Positions 8,134-15,645 of a stretch of 63,412 nt of DNA are shown one piece after another. Position numbers and translations under genes: made by a program. The stretch is taken from assembly GCA_023137195.1 (NCBI GenBank), contig JAGLPV010000044.1:1-63412 (forward strand), written 5' to 3'. The notes under the pieces are model-generated. The model saw only the letters and a program-made list of their open reading frames with translations, was not told the origin of the DNA and did not search any database. Numbering within the stretch: position 1 is the stretch's first letter; each line of letters begins with the position of its first letter. The DNA comes from Candidatus Aenigmatarchaeota archaeon. Lineage in GTDB: Archaea > EX4484-52.

Positions 8134-10551
8134 CTAATCACTGCGCTTGATTTCCTTCTTCATTTTTTTTATTTCTTTTCTTAGTTTTTTCCATTCTTCG
8201 AAGAATCTTTTTGCTGTTTTTGGAATATGCTCTTTTTCGACATTTAGGGTTTGGCAGCATTCATTTAATATTTCTTCCTGCTGGCGTATGTATTTTAGAG
8301 CGGAATTCCCGGAAGTGAAAATTAATCTTACCACACCGTCCTGTATTTTTTTTTGATCTATTATCTTGATGAATTTTAGTATTCCTGTCCTGTCAACATG
8401 TGTTCCGCCGCATGCTTCTATGTCGATGTCGCCTGTTTTTATGATTCTTAATTTTTTCTGAGGAATTGCGCCACCCTGGTATATTCCAAAGCCGTATTTT
8501 TCTTCTGCGATGTTTCTCATTATGGTGTCTATTTTAACAGGGATGTCTTTGTCGATTATGTTGTTTGCGATGTCCTCTATTTTTTGCAGTTGTTCTTTGG
8601 TCAGCAATTTGTAATGGGTGATATCCAGTCTTGCTTTAGATTCGTCTTTATAGGCACCACACTGCCAGATGTGTTTTCCAAGTACTGTTCTTGCTGCGGC
8701 GTTGATTATGTGCGTTGCGCTGTGGTTAAGGGTGAGGTTTTTTCTCCTGTTGAAATCTGTTTTCAGGCAAACATTTTGTTTTGGCTTAAGGGTTAATTTT
8801 TTGTCTAATACATGGACAGTGACTCCGTTTATGTTTAATGCATCCACGATGTTTGCCAGTTTGTTTTTATTTTCGTCATAGAGTTCTCCATTGTCGTGTT
8901 CCTGACCACCGGAAGTTGCGTAAATACAGGTCTTATTGCAGATAAGGAAATTGTTTTTGGAGATTAATACCTGGCTTTTTGTTTCTATATTGGTCCAGTC
9001 AAGTGCATAGGTTTTGATTGTTAATGGCATGTTTTTTATTAAGTTTAGCATATCAGGGTCTTTGACCTTTGTTTTAATAGCATCATTTATTTGCGATAAC
9101 CTGCCGTAGAATCCTTCCGGGATTGCGTTGATTAGCTTGTTCTTTTCGAGTTCCCTTAGGTCTATTCCTTTTGACTGGTAGAGGATAGATAGTTCTTTTT
9201 CTTCAATAGTTCTGTCTTTGTATTTTTTTTTCAACCGTGAGATTATCTCTTTTGTTTTTGTTTTCTGGGTTTTATATTTTTCTTCCTCGTTTTTTATGAT
9301 TTCTTCAATATCATCTAAATTTTGTTTTAGGGTAGGGTATTGACTTTTGAGGTAATCTTTGTGATTTTCCATGATTGAGAGGAAATCAATGTCTAAATCG
9401 TATTTTTCGGATAAGCCCATGGCGCGTCGGTAAAGTAGTCTTAGGTTGTATCCGCCGCCTGTGTTGGAGAACAAAGCCCCGTCGGATAGTGCCATTAGAA
9501 TAGTTCTGCTGTGGTCTAGTATAGCGTAGACAGCTGATTTTTTCAGGATGGTGGATTTTAATTGAGATTCATCAATGTTTATTTTTTTGGCTATTTCTCC
9601 CCATAAATGCGGTGAATTTTCATTTTCGTCGAAGTCAAATATTCCGCTGTAGGGCATGAAAGAAGACATTACTTCTTTTTCTTCATTGGAATAAGAAAAG
9701 AGACCCTTGTTTTTTAGGTAATTGATTTGTTTTTCAAATACTACATCGTAGCTTGTATTTTTGCTGTTGCCGTACCATGCGATTCGCTCCTGTCCAAGAC
9801 CCATGTCGAGTACGTTGATGTCCAAGGGTTCGGGTTTGCCACCAGTTATGTCGTATTTCATATAGACCTGGTTTGCCAGTTCCAGTCCCCCGGAGAAAAA
9901 TTCCATTGAAGCACCCATGTTTCCGCCGCCAGCCCAGCTGTCTTCGTGGATGATTAAATCCTCTGTTTTAAAGCCGATATCTACGAACCAGTCGAAGAGA
10001 TCGCAGAAATAATCTGCCTGCCTGTAATTTTTTTCATTTTCAAAAGCGTGTTGTCCTATCATTACAAAGCCGGTGTAATGCCTTCCGGTAATGCCAACAT
10101 TGTCGATGTCTGAAAATCTCAGGCAAAATTGAGGGACAGTCAATGGGTTTGCAGGGGGTTCTATTTCCCCGTTTACGACATATGGCTGGAAATCGGCGAT
10201 GGAGGCGATTGTAAAGTCAAGGTCTTCTCTCCATCTTGCTACGGTCGGGTATGCCCGTATAGGAGTATAATTTCTTTTTTTTAAGAATCCTGAAAATTTT
10301 TTCCAGACATCCAGGTATTCTATTGGTTTTATGGTTTTTTTGTTTATGAATTCATATTTTCCACGGCATTCTGCATCGCCACAGACATCAATATCTGAGT
10401 CAAGAGCCCAGAAATATGTTTTGCATACTTTGCATTGTTTCCTGGTAAAACCCTTGTTTTTCAGGACATCAACAGGATAATATTTGGACGGGCTTTTTTG
10501 TGCTTCTGTCTTAAATTGTTTTTTTATTTGTTTTTCAGCATTAGTTGCCAT
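8134..10551 (-). CDS. alaS: Alanyl-tRNA synthetase, archaeal type, lacking the C-Ala domain
   Basis: This synthetase charges tRNA-Ala and clears mischarged Ser/Gly. An archaeal N-terminal zinc ribbon (C40-x2-C43, C57 and C62 region) precedes the class II catalytic core, which includes the RFSDIDNVGITGRHYTGF stretch. The editing domain carries HSATH near residue 600 and CGGTH near 705, so its zinc site is intact. The protein stops at 805 residues in a lysine-rich helix (EEWKKLRKEIKKMKK...), where archaeal enzymes normally continue for about 100 more residues into the C-Ala oligomerisation domain. No further frame continues downstream. A TATA box (ATTTAAATA) about 25 bp before the ATG suggests a leaderless mRNA. 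Confidence 0.93.
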   Translation of the reverse strand: MATNAEKQIKKQFKTEAQKSPSKYYPVDVLKNKGFTRKQCKVCKTYFWALDSDIDVCGDAECRGKYEFINKKTIKPIEYLDVWKKFSGFLKKRNYTPIRAYPTVARWREDLDFTIASIADFQPYVVNGEIEPPANPLTVPQFCLRFSDIDNVGITGRHYTGFVMIGQHAFENEKNYRQADYFCDLFDWFVDIGFKTEDLIIHEDSWAGGGNMGASMEFFSGGLELANQVYMKYDITGGKPEPLDINVLDMGLGQERIAWYGNSKNTSYDVVFEKQINYLKNKGLFSYSNEEKEVMSSFMPYSGIFDFDENENSPHLWGEIAKKINIDESQLKSTILKKSAVYAILDHSRTILMALSDGALFSNTGGGYNLRLLYRRAMGLSEKYDLDIDFLSIMENHKDYLKSQYPTLKQNLDDIEEIIKNEEEKYKTQKTKTKEIISRLKKKYKDRTIEEKELSILYQSKGIDLRELEKNKLINAIPEGFYGRLSQINDAIKTKVKDPDMLNLIKNMPLTIKTYALDWTNIETKSQVLISKNNFLICNKTCIYATSGGQEHDNGELYDENKNKLANIVDALNINGVTVHVLDKKLTLKPKQNVCLKTDFNRRKNLTLNHSATHIINAAARTVLGKHIWQCGAYKDESKARLDITHYKLLTKEQLQKIEDIANNIIDKDIPVKIDTIMRNIAEEKYGFGIYQGGAIPQKKLRIIKTGDIDIEACGGTHVDRTGILKFIKIIDQKKIQDGVVRLIFTSGNSALKYIRQQEEILNECCQTLNVEKEHIPKTAKRFFEEWKKLRKEIKKMKKEIKRSD

Positions 10552-10625
10552 AAAATCATAAAATATAGGATTGAATATTTATTTAAATATTGGTATTTGC
10601 TAATTGAAGAGTTTTGTTGAATATG

Positions 10626-10634
10626 TTTATATAT
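10626..10634 (+). promoter_or_regulatory. TATA box of the secretion ATPase gene
   Basis: TTTATATAT is centred about 24 bp before the ATG at 10654. With the usual archaeal TATA-to-start distance, transcription would begin at or next to the ATG, so the mRNA is probably leaderless. Confidence 0.6.
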
Positions 10635-10653
10635 TTTATGTTCTTTAATATAT

Positions 10654-12588
10654 ATGTCTCATTTTACCGATGTAATTAAGAAAATGAAAAGGAAGAAGGA
10701 TGAAGATGAAAAGACAACGGTAGTTGGAAGAAGATCAATGTTCAATACTATTGGTTTGATGAAAAAGGCATCTGTCTTGTTGAAGGAAAAGGAAGAAAGG
10801 GAAAAACAGGAAAAAATGCCCCGTATAAATGTGTGTGGTCAGGATTCGGGTTATTTGCCTTCCGGGTACGGAGGTTCATTTGGAGGCGGAGCAAATAGAG
10901 GGGCGGCAGGCGCAACCAGAAAACCAAAATATGATAAGGCATTTTCTATAAGTATGAATGAATTAATACCTGATGAAATCAAGTATAAATCTAATATCAG
11001 AAAAAAGGAGATGAACAGGATTTTTGTTGATTTCGACAAGAAGGGCAAAGATAAGGAAACTATAAAATCTATTAATGAGAGTTATGCGTTGAAACAAAGG
11101 CATTTGGAGGATGTTTTGTCGATAAATGCATATTGTAATATAAAATTTGATGAAAGTGCGAACTGTCTTATGTACAATGTTTTTGAGCCAACATTGAGCC
11201 CGGATGACGAAAAAGAGATAGTAAAAATAAAGAAATATTTTGAGGAAATGATATCTATTCATTTTGATGGGTTAAGGACTACTACTGCGATTGAATTTGT
11301 CAAGAAAACGCTCATGTCATGCATTGAAAAATTTGGTTTGAATATATCGAAGGAAAAAATAGAATTATACAAATATTATTTATTCCGGGATTTTATCGGT
11401 CTTGAATCAGTAGAGCCCTTGCTAAATGACCCGCATATTGAAGATATAAGTTGTGATGGTATAAATATTCCTATTTTTGTTTTTCACAGGAATCCTAAAT
11501 ATGGCTCTCTCCAGACAAATATTGTTTTTAAATCAAAGAAACAGCTGGATGTTTTTGTTATGAAACTTGCCCAGAGATGCGGCAAGACAGTGTCTGTGGC
11601 AAATCCATATTTTGACGGTGCATTGAATGATGGATCAAGAATCCAGGCGACACTGGCAACAGATGTTGCAACACGTGGTTCGAATTTTACAATAAGAAAA
11701 TTTCTTAAAGATCCTATCACACCGATTTTTTTATTGAAGTATAAGACCATAGATATTTATACTCTGGCGTATTTATGGCTTTTGATAGAGTACAATACGT
11801 CTGTTCTTGTGGTGGGCGGTACAGCATCAGGCAAGACATCTTTATTGAATGCGTTATCTTTGTTTATCCGTCCCGAGCAAAAGATTATTTCCATTGAGGA
11901 TACAGCAGAGCTTCAGTTGTCTCATCCTCACTGGGTGGCGGAAGTGTCAAGGGAAGGTTTTGAGACTGTTGCAGGGCATGAAAAAAAAGTCGGCGAAGTG
12001 GCGATGATGGACCTGCTTAAGGAAGCATTAAGGCAAAGACCAGATTATATTCTTGTGGGAGAAGTAAGGGGAGAAGAAGCTACAATATTGTTTCAGGCAA
12101 TGGCGACAGGGCATAGTGGTATGGCTACAATCCACGCAGATACGATGGAGCGGCTTGTAGACAGGATTACTTCAAAACCATTGAGCATTCCTGTTGCTCT
12201 TTTAGAAACTCTGGATATGATTGTTTTTATAAAGCGGCTAAGATACAAGGATAATTTTGTAAGAAGAATAAGCAATATATATGAAATAGAGGGTTATGAT
12301 AAGCCAAACAATACAATCCTCTCGAGGAAAACGTTTGAGTGGGATGCTGTCGAGGATGTGATTAGTCCAAAGGAAGAATCTATATTACTGGGGAATATAT
12401 ATACTCAAAAAGGGATAGACAAGGAAACAATACAGAATGAGATTAAGAAGAGGGCCAGAGTGTTGGGATACATGGAAAAGAAAAACATAACCTATTATAA
12501 AGATGTAGCAAAAATAATAAATAAGTACTATATTGATTCCGATGCTTTGATAGATAAGATTAAGTCTATTGAAGAAGGGAGCGAATAG
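10654..12588 (+). CDS. Type II/IV secretion system ATPase (ArlI/TadA/GspE-like)
   Basis: This cytoplasmic hexameric motor powers assembly of type IV pilus-like filaments or secretion. The C-terminal half has Walker A GGTASGKTS near residue 388, an Asp box IEDTAEL near 413, Walker B-like ILVGEVRGEEA near 466 and the His box GHSGMATIHADT near 484. The first 250 residues are a charged N-terminal region with a glycine-rich stretch near 70-90. At 644 residues it is longer than ArlI and resembles the archaeal TadA-like ATPases. Normally a TadC/ArlJ membrane partner is adjacent; here none follows, and a candidate partner lies 48 kb away at 60770. tRNA-Leu starts 9 bp after the stop. Confidence 0.85.
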   Translation: MSHFTDVIKKMKRKKDEDEKTTVVGRRSMFNTIGLMKKASVLLKEKEEREKQEKMPRINVCGQDSGYLPSGYGGSFGGGANRGAAGATRKPKYDKAFSISMNELIPDEIKYKSNIRKKEMNRIFVDFDKKGKDKETIKSINESYALKQRHLEDVLSINAYCNIKFDESANCLMYNVFEPTLSPDDEKEIVKIKKYFEEMISIHFDGLRTTTAIEFVKKTLMSCIEKFGLNISKEKIELYKYYLFRDFIGLESVEPLLNDPHIEDISCDGINIPIFVFHRNPKYGSLQTNIVFKSKKQLDVFVMKLAQRCGKTVSVANPYFDGALNDGSRIQATLATDVATRGSNFTIRKFLKDPITPIFLLKYKTIDIYTLAYLWLLIEYNTSVLVVGGTASGKTSLLNALSLFIRPEQKIISIEDTAELQLSHPHWVAEVSREGFETVAGHEKKVGEVAMMDLLKEALRQRPDYILVGEVRGEEATILFQAMATGHSGMATIHADTMERLVDRITSKPLSIPVALLETLDMIVFIKRLRYKDNFVRRISNIYEIEGYDKPNNTILSRKTFEWDAVEDVISPKEESILLGNIYTQKGIDKETIQNEIKKRARVLGYMEKKNITYYKDVAKIINKYYIDSDALIDKIKSIEEGSE

Positions 12589-12596
12589 AACAATCC

Positions 12597-12679
12597 GCAG
12601 GGATAGCCAAGCGGTCAACGGCGGCAGGCTCAAGACCTGTTCCTGTAGAGGTTCAAGGGTCCGAATCCCTTTCCCTGCA
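12597..12679 (+). tRNA. tRNA-Leu(CAA)
   Basis: A 7-bp acceptor stem GCAGGGA/TCCCTGC, D-stem GCC/GGC, anticodon stem GCAGG/CCTGT with loop CTCAAGA (anticodon CAA), a long variable arm with stem CCT/AGG, and a 5-bp T-stem AAGGG/CCCTT are all visible. The discriminator is A73, and CCA is not encoded. The long variable arm and A73 fit leucine; the tRNA reads UUG. The T-loop reads TCCGAAT, with C where U55 is nearly universal, which is odd. Confidence 0.9.
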
Positions 12680-12742
12680 TTAAAGGTGAGCGAACAAAGG
12701 AATTTGTCCTAAAGAACAAATTCCGCAGTGAGTCGCCTTTAA
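12680..12742. repeat. Nested inverted repeats directly after tRNA-Leu
   Basis: An outer stem TTAAAGG (12680-12686) / CCTTTAA (12736-12742) encloses a perfect 9-bp stem GGAATTTGT (12699-12707) / ACAAATTCC (12716-12724). It starts one base after the tRNA end. It could be a terminator, a processing signal or part of a small RNA. Confidence 0.5.
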
Positions 12743-12788
12743 CCTTGAAAAGCGCGGTAAATTATGTAAGTCCAGCGATTTTCATGGT

Positions 12789-12827
12789 ATTTTTCTGCAT
12801 ATAATTTTTGTAAGACTGCAGAAAAAT
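12789..12827. repeat. 11-bp hairpin in the tRNA-Leu downstream region
   Basis: ATTTTTCTGCA pairs perfectly with TGCAGAAAAAT across a 17-nt loop. The arm core TTTTCTGC recurs in the hairpin at 14743-14780. The word GATTTTC occurs on both sides, near 12777 and 12848. No protein is encoded between 12680 and 12882. Confidence 0.5.
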
Positions 12828-12882
12828 GTCGTAAGCGTAAGAAACTGATTTTCACATAAATTCGTAAAAACGAAAAACAAAT

Positions 12883-13365
12883 TCAATAATTTTCCATTGC
12901 TTTAAGTAACATGCATTTTTCCGCAGCTTTTGTCCTTCCAAAAGGTGCAAGATTATTGCATATATTCATCTGGATTTCTGAAACAGACTCTTCATCCATA
13001 GAAAGATAGGTTTCAACAAGCCCAAATGCTTCATAATTTATCTCTAAATTATTTGACTCTTCTTCATATAAATACACGAACGGACCATATTCCTCCACGA
13101 AATTATAAATTGCATCTTTAGAGGAAGTGCATGATTCATCACATATAGAAGGATAGTTTAGTGTCAGGAGAGAACCTCCATGAGAAAACAATAAATATTT
13201 TTGCTGTTCTGTCAACTGTTCTATAAGATGCGGATTTAACGGGAGTTCTGCTGGTTTTGTCCCGGAAGAATACAGCATAGCTCCGCCAACCAGAGATAAA
13301 ATAAATAATACACCAGTAAAAATAACACCTATTTTTACAATTTTGTCTTTTTGTTTTTGTCTCAT
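12883..13365 (-). CDS. Small membrane-anchored protein of unknown function
   Basis: This 160-residue protein is not recognised. A basic N-terminus (RQKQKDKIVK) precedes one hydrophobic segment at about residues 11-31, so the remaining acidic domain is predicted to face outside the cell. That domain contains about five cysteines (CDESC in the middle, C near 138 and 151), which could form disulfides. The gene is transcribed divergently from pgi, with only 50 bp between the start codons and a shared palindromic TATA box. Thus the two genes may be co-regulated, but nothing ties the protein to sugar metabolism. Confidence 0.6.
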   Translation of the reverse strand: MRQKQKDKIVKIGVIFTGVLFILSLVGGAMLYSSGTKPAELPLNPHLIEQLTEQQKYLLFSHGGSLLTLNYPSICDESCTSSKDAIYNFVEEYGPFVYLYEEESNNLEINYEAFGLVETYLSMDEESVSEIQMNICNNLAPFGRTKAAEKCMLLKAMENY

Positions 13366-13384
13366 AGTTATTTATCTTTGTATA

Positions 13385-13394
13385 TATTTAAATA
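13385..13394. promoter_or_regulatory. Palindromic TATA box shared by two divergent leaderless genes
   Basis: TATTTAAATA is a perfect palindrome centred 24 bp from the ATG of the minus-strand anchored protein (13365) and 26 bp from the ATG of pgi (13416). Each distance is the archaeal TATA-to-start distance, so a single TBP site may serve both directions, with TFB orientation choosing the gene. Confidence 0.55.
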
Positions 13395-13415
13395 GTTTTC
13401 TTATACATTAATTTT

Positions 13416-14210
13416 ATGGTATCATTGGATTTATCTGGGATTAATCTTCGTTTTGATGAGGAAAAAAAGAAATTGATTTTAATAGATCAGAATGTGGAGA
13501 AAGAATACGAGCCGAATTTGAGAAAATTGAAAGACATGAATGAGTTGTTTTTCGATTCTGCGATTTCACAGGATCCGGATACTATTTTGTATTATATGTT
13601 TAGAAATGTTTTCAAAAAGGAAAATGAAAAAGCGATTGCGGAGAATAAATTGAGATATGATGTTACGATAATTCCCCCTAATACAATTGGCGGCGAATAC
13701 ATCAAGACAGCAGGGCATTATCATCCTGTAGCAAAAGACGGGCTGTCTTTTCCTGAAATATACGAGGTTCTTAGTGGAGAAGGATTGTTTATGCTCCAGA
13801 AAGAAAGTAATTTTGCAGGGAATAAAAAAATTAAAGCAGTGTTTGTTCTTGGGAAAGAAGGAGATTTAATATTCATACCTCCAAATTACGGGCATATTAC
13901 AATTAATGTGTCAAAGGATACTTTGTGCATGGCGAACTGGGTATCTTCTGCATTTGAATCAGTTTATGGCAATATTAAAGAAAAGAAAGGAGGGGCATTT
14001 TATATATTAAAAAGAGACCCTATTGGTTTTAAACTGGAAAAAAACAGCAATTATGATGAATTCAGCAAGCAATCTGTTTTTGCAACACCAAAAAAGGCAG
14101 ATTTCTTTGGCTTTCCGGATAAGACTCCGATGTATGAATTCCTCAAGTCTCCTGAAAAATTGTCGTTTTTGAATGATCCTACGGTTTGTCCTGATTTAGA
14201 TTATGATTAG
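13416..14210 (+). CDS. pgi: Glucose-6-phosphate isomerase, cupin (archaeal) type
   Basis: This metal-dependent isomerase interconverts glucose-6-phosphate and fructose-6-phosphate; it is unrelated to the bacterial/eukaryal enzyme. The cupin metal ligands are visible: H101 and H103 in TAGHYHP, E114 in FPEIYEV, and H160 in PPNYGH. The second cupin motif GDLIFIPPNYGH follows the family pattern. The protein is 264 residues, longer than the roughly 190 of typical archaeal cupin isomerases, with an extra C-terminal tail (residues about 200-264) of unknown role. The start is probably leaderless. It overlaps the GtrA-like gene by 8 bp. Pgk and a PfkB kinase at 46.5-48.7 kb could act in the same sugar pathway. 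Confidence 0.85.
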   Translation: MVSLDLSGINLRFDEEKKKLILIDQNVEKEYEPNLRKLKDMNELFFDSAISQDPDTILYYMFRNVFKKENEKAIAENKLRYDVTIIPPNTIGGEYIKTAGHYHPVAKDGLSFPEIYEVLSGEGLFMLQKESNFAGNKKIKAVFVLGKEGDLIFIPPNYGHITINVSKDTLCMANWVSSAFESVYGNIKEKKGGAFYILKRDPIGFKLEKNSNYDEFSKQSVFATPKKADFFGFPDKTPMYEFLKSPEKLSFLNDPTVCPDLDYD

Positions 14211-14703
14211 TTTGGAGTTACTTTTTAAGATGGCGTTTAGTACACTAAAGGTATTTCAAAAATTGCCGGAAAAAACAAGAGATACCCTTGGTCAACTATA
14301 TAAGTATTGTTTTGTCGGGGGAATTGCGGCGGTGGTTGACATTGCCTTTTTTGTTTTTTTGGTGAATCAGTTTTCAATGGATTATCGGTTGGCTGTATTT
14401 TTTAGTTTTTCGTTAGGTGCTCTTACTAATTTTGTAATGTGCAATGCTTTTGTATTTGAGCGCAAGTCTTTGTCTGTTTTAAGGGCATGGGTAAGACATT
14501 ATATGTCTACTTTTGGCGGTCTTCTTGTGAATGAAGTTGTAATTATATTTCTCGTTGAGGTTATGTATTTTCAAAGTCTATTGTCGGCAAAAATAATTGC
14601 AACACTATGCGCATTTATGGTTAATTTTTTCTTTGTTAAATATTATGCATTTAATGATAAGGTTGGGTTGATGGGAAAAAATTATAACAAAACACATAAA
14701 TAA
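14203..14703 (+). CDS. GtrA-like polytopic membrane protein
   Basis: This four-helix membrane protein belongs to the GtrA/DPMS family, whose members help move polyprenyl-linked sugars or support glycosyltransferases at the membrane. The first helix contains YKYCFVGGIAAVVDIAFF, followed by a helix with SFSLGALTNFVMCNAFVF (the family N-F/W-x-x-F pattern), then two more helices near 105-125 and 130-150. The length of 166 is typical. Its start codon lies inside the end of pgi, so it is translationally coupled; a physiological link to hexose phosphate is possible but not shown. Confidence 0.78.
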   Translation: MISLELLFKMAFSTLKVFQKLPEKTRDTLGQLYKYCFVGGIAAVVDIAFFVFLVNQFSMDYRLAVFFSFSLGALTNFVMCNAFVFERKSLSVLRAWVRHYMSTFGGLLVNEVVIIFLVEVMYFQSLLSAKIIATLCAFMVNFFFVKYYAFNDKVGLMGKNYNKTHK

Positions 14704-14873
14704 TCATAAAAGTTTCCCCTACGCAAAATACTACTTTTAAGCTTATTTTCTGCTTATACTTTATTCACAGCAGAAAATAATACAAAGATATAATATCTGT
14801 ATTTAGATAGCATTTATGTATTTTGCTAGTATATCACGCCACATTACTTGCCTTACTTTTGTGCCGTGATATA
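14701..14873. repeat. Structured intergenic element, copy A
   Basis: Three modules are visible. A core at 14701-14741 (TAATCAT...ATACTACTTTTAAG) is followed by a perfect 12-bp hairpin TTATTTTCTGCT/AGCAGAAAATAA at 14743-14780. Then TAGCATTTATGTATTTTGC leads into a 13-bp imperfect hairpin, ATATCACGCCACA (14831-14843) / TGTGCCGTGATAT (14860-14872). All modules recur at 21979-22121, but there the core is inverted and sits inside the last hairpin. No protein-coding potential was seen. Confidence 0.65.
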
Positions 14874-14902
14874 GTTGGAAAATAGGATTGTGGTTTTGAT
14901 TG

Positions 14903-15451
14903 CTAATTATCAAAACAATCTTTAAACTCGCAGAACAATTTGCTTAGTCTTTCCTCGTTTTTGGAAAAAGAATGATTCAGGATTTCTGTAATTTTTTCCA
15001 GTTCATTTTCATTTACGAGCAATTTATTTTTGTACTTTGCAGGGATTTCAATGACGTCTTCTCCTTTTAATTGTATGAAAATTCTTGGTTCTATTTGGAA
15101 TATTGCGCATTTTTTTAATCCCTGTTTTTTTGCAAGGACAAGCAGTTTTTGGGCACAGTCGATGTCTTTGGTGTAAATATGCAAAATGAATGGCAATTGT
15201 CTTATCCAGATGATGCCTTCATTTTCTTTTTTTAGGGCATCGTGGAGTTGGGTTTTTTCTATTTTTTCATGGTGTTTCATAATCCATGCATGTGTTTTTT
15301 TGCTTATCTTTAAGTCAGATGCATCTACTGTGATTCTTCCATAGCAGGATGAGGTGGTGTAAAAGAGGTCTGTATTGTTTATTGCATTTAGGAAAGGGAT
15401 TATTTTTTTATCTACTAATTCTTTTTCTGTGGCATAGATTAATTTGGACAT
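14903..15451 (-). CDS. taw3: tRNA(Phe) wybutosine-derivative methyltransferase Taw3/TYW3 family
   Basis: This protein belongs to the TYW3 family, which methylates the N-4 position of the wyosine intermediate at G37 of tRNA-Phe. The hallmark is the N-terminal AINNTDLFYTTSSCYGRITV segment near residues 23-42, matching the family's TTSSCxGR motif. SAM-dependent activity is inferred from family data. At 182 residues it is of normal length. Its partner enzymes (Taw1, Taw2) are not in the window. It is divergent from nreA, with about 190 bp between them that include a 9-bp hairpin. Confidence 0.75.
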   Translation of the reverse strand: MSKLIYATEKELVDKKIIPFLNAINNTDLFYTTSSCYGRITVDASDLKISKKTHAWIMKHHEKIEKTQLHDALKKENEGIIWIRQLPFILHIYTKDIDCAQKLLVLAKKQGLKKCAIFQIEPRIFIQLKGEDVIEIPAKYKNKLLVNENELEKITEILNHSFSKNEERLSKLFCEFKDCFDN

Positions 15452-15605
15452 TGCATTCGACTTTTCTTTTTCGAATATAAGTACAATGGCATAATAGTTT
15501 TTTTATAGTTAAATCTATTATATTTGTTGTATATTCAACCATAAATAAAATTGCGAATTTCAACCATTTCAAAAGCAATTTTATGTGGGTGAATATGCTA
15601 AGAAA

Positions 15606-15634
15606 ACACAACTGATTCGAAAAAACAGTTGTGT
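15606..15634. repeat. 9-bp perfect hairpin at the start of nreA
   Basis: ACACAACTG pairs with CAGTTGTGT across an 11-nt loop. The right arm overlaps a GTG codon (15631) in the nreA frame and ends 11 bp before the ATG at 15646. It could be an operator or could mask translation. It also argues that the ATG is the true start. Confidence 0.5.
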
Positions 15635-15645
15635 TTGAATACATT

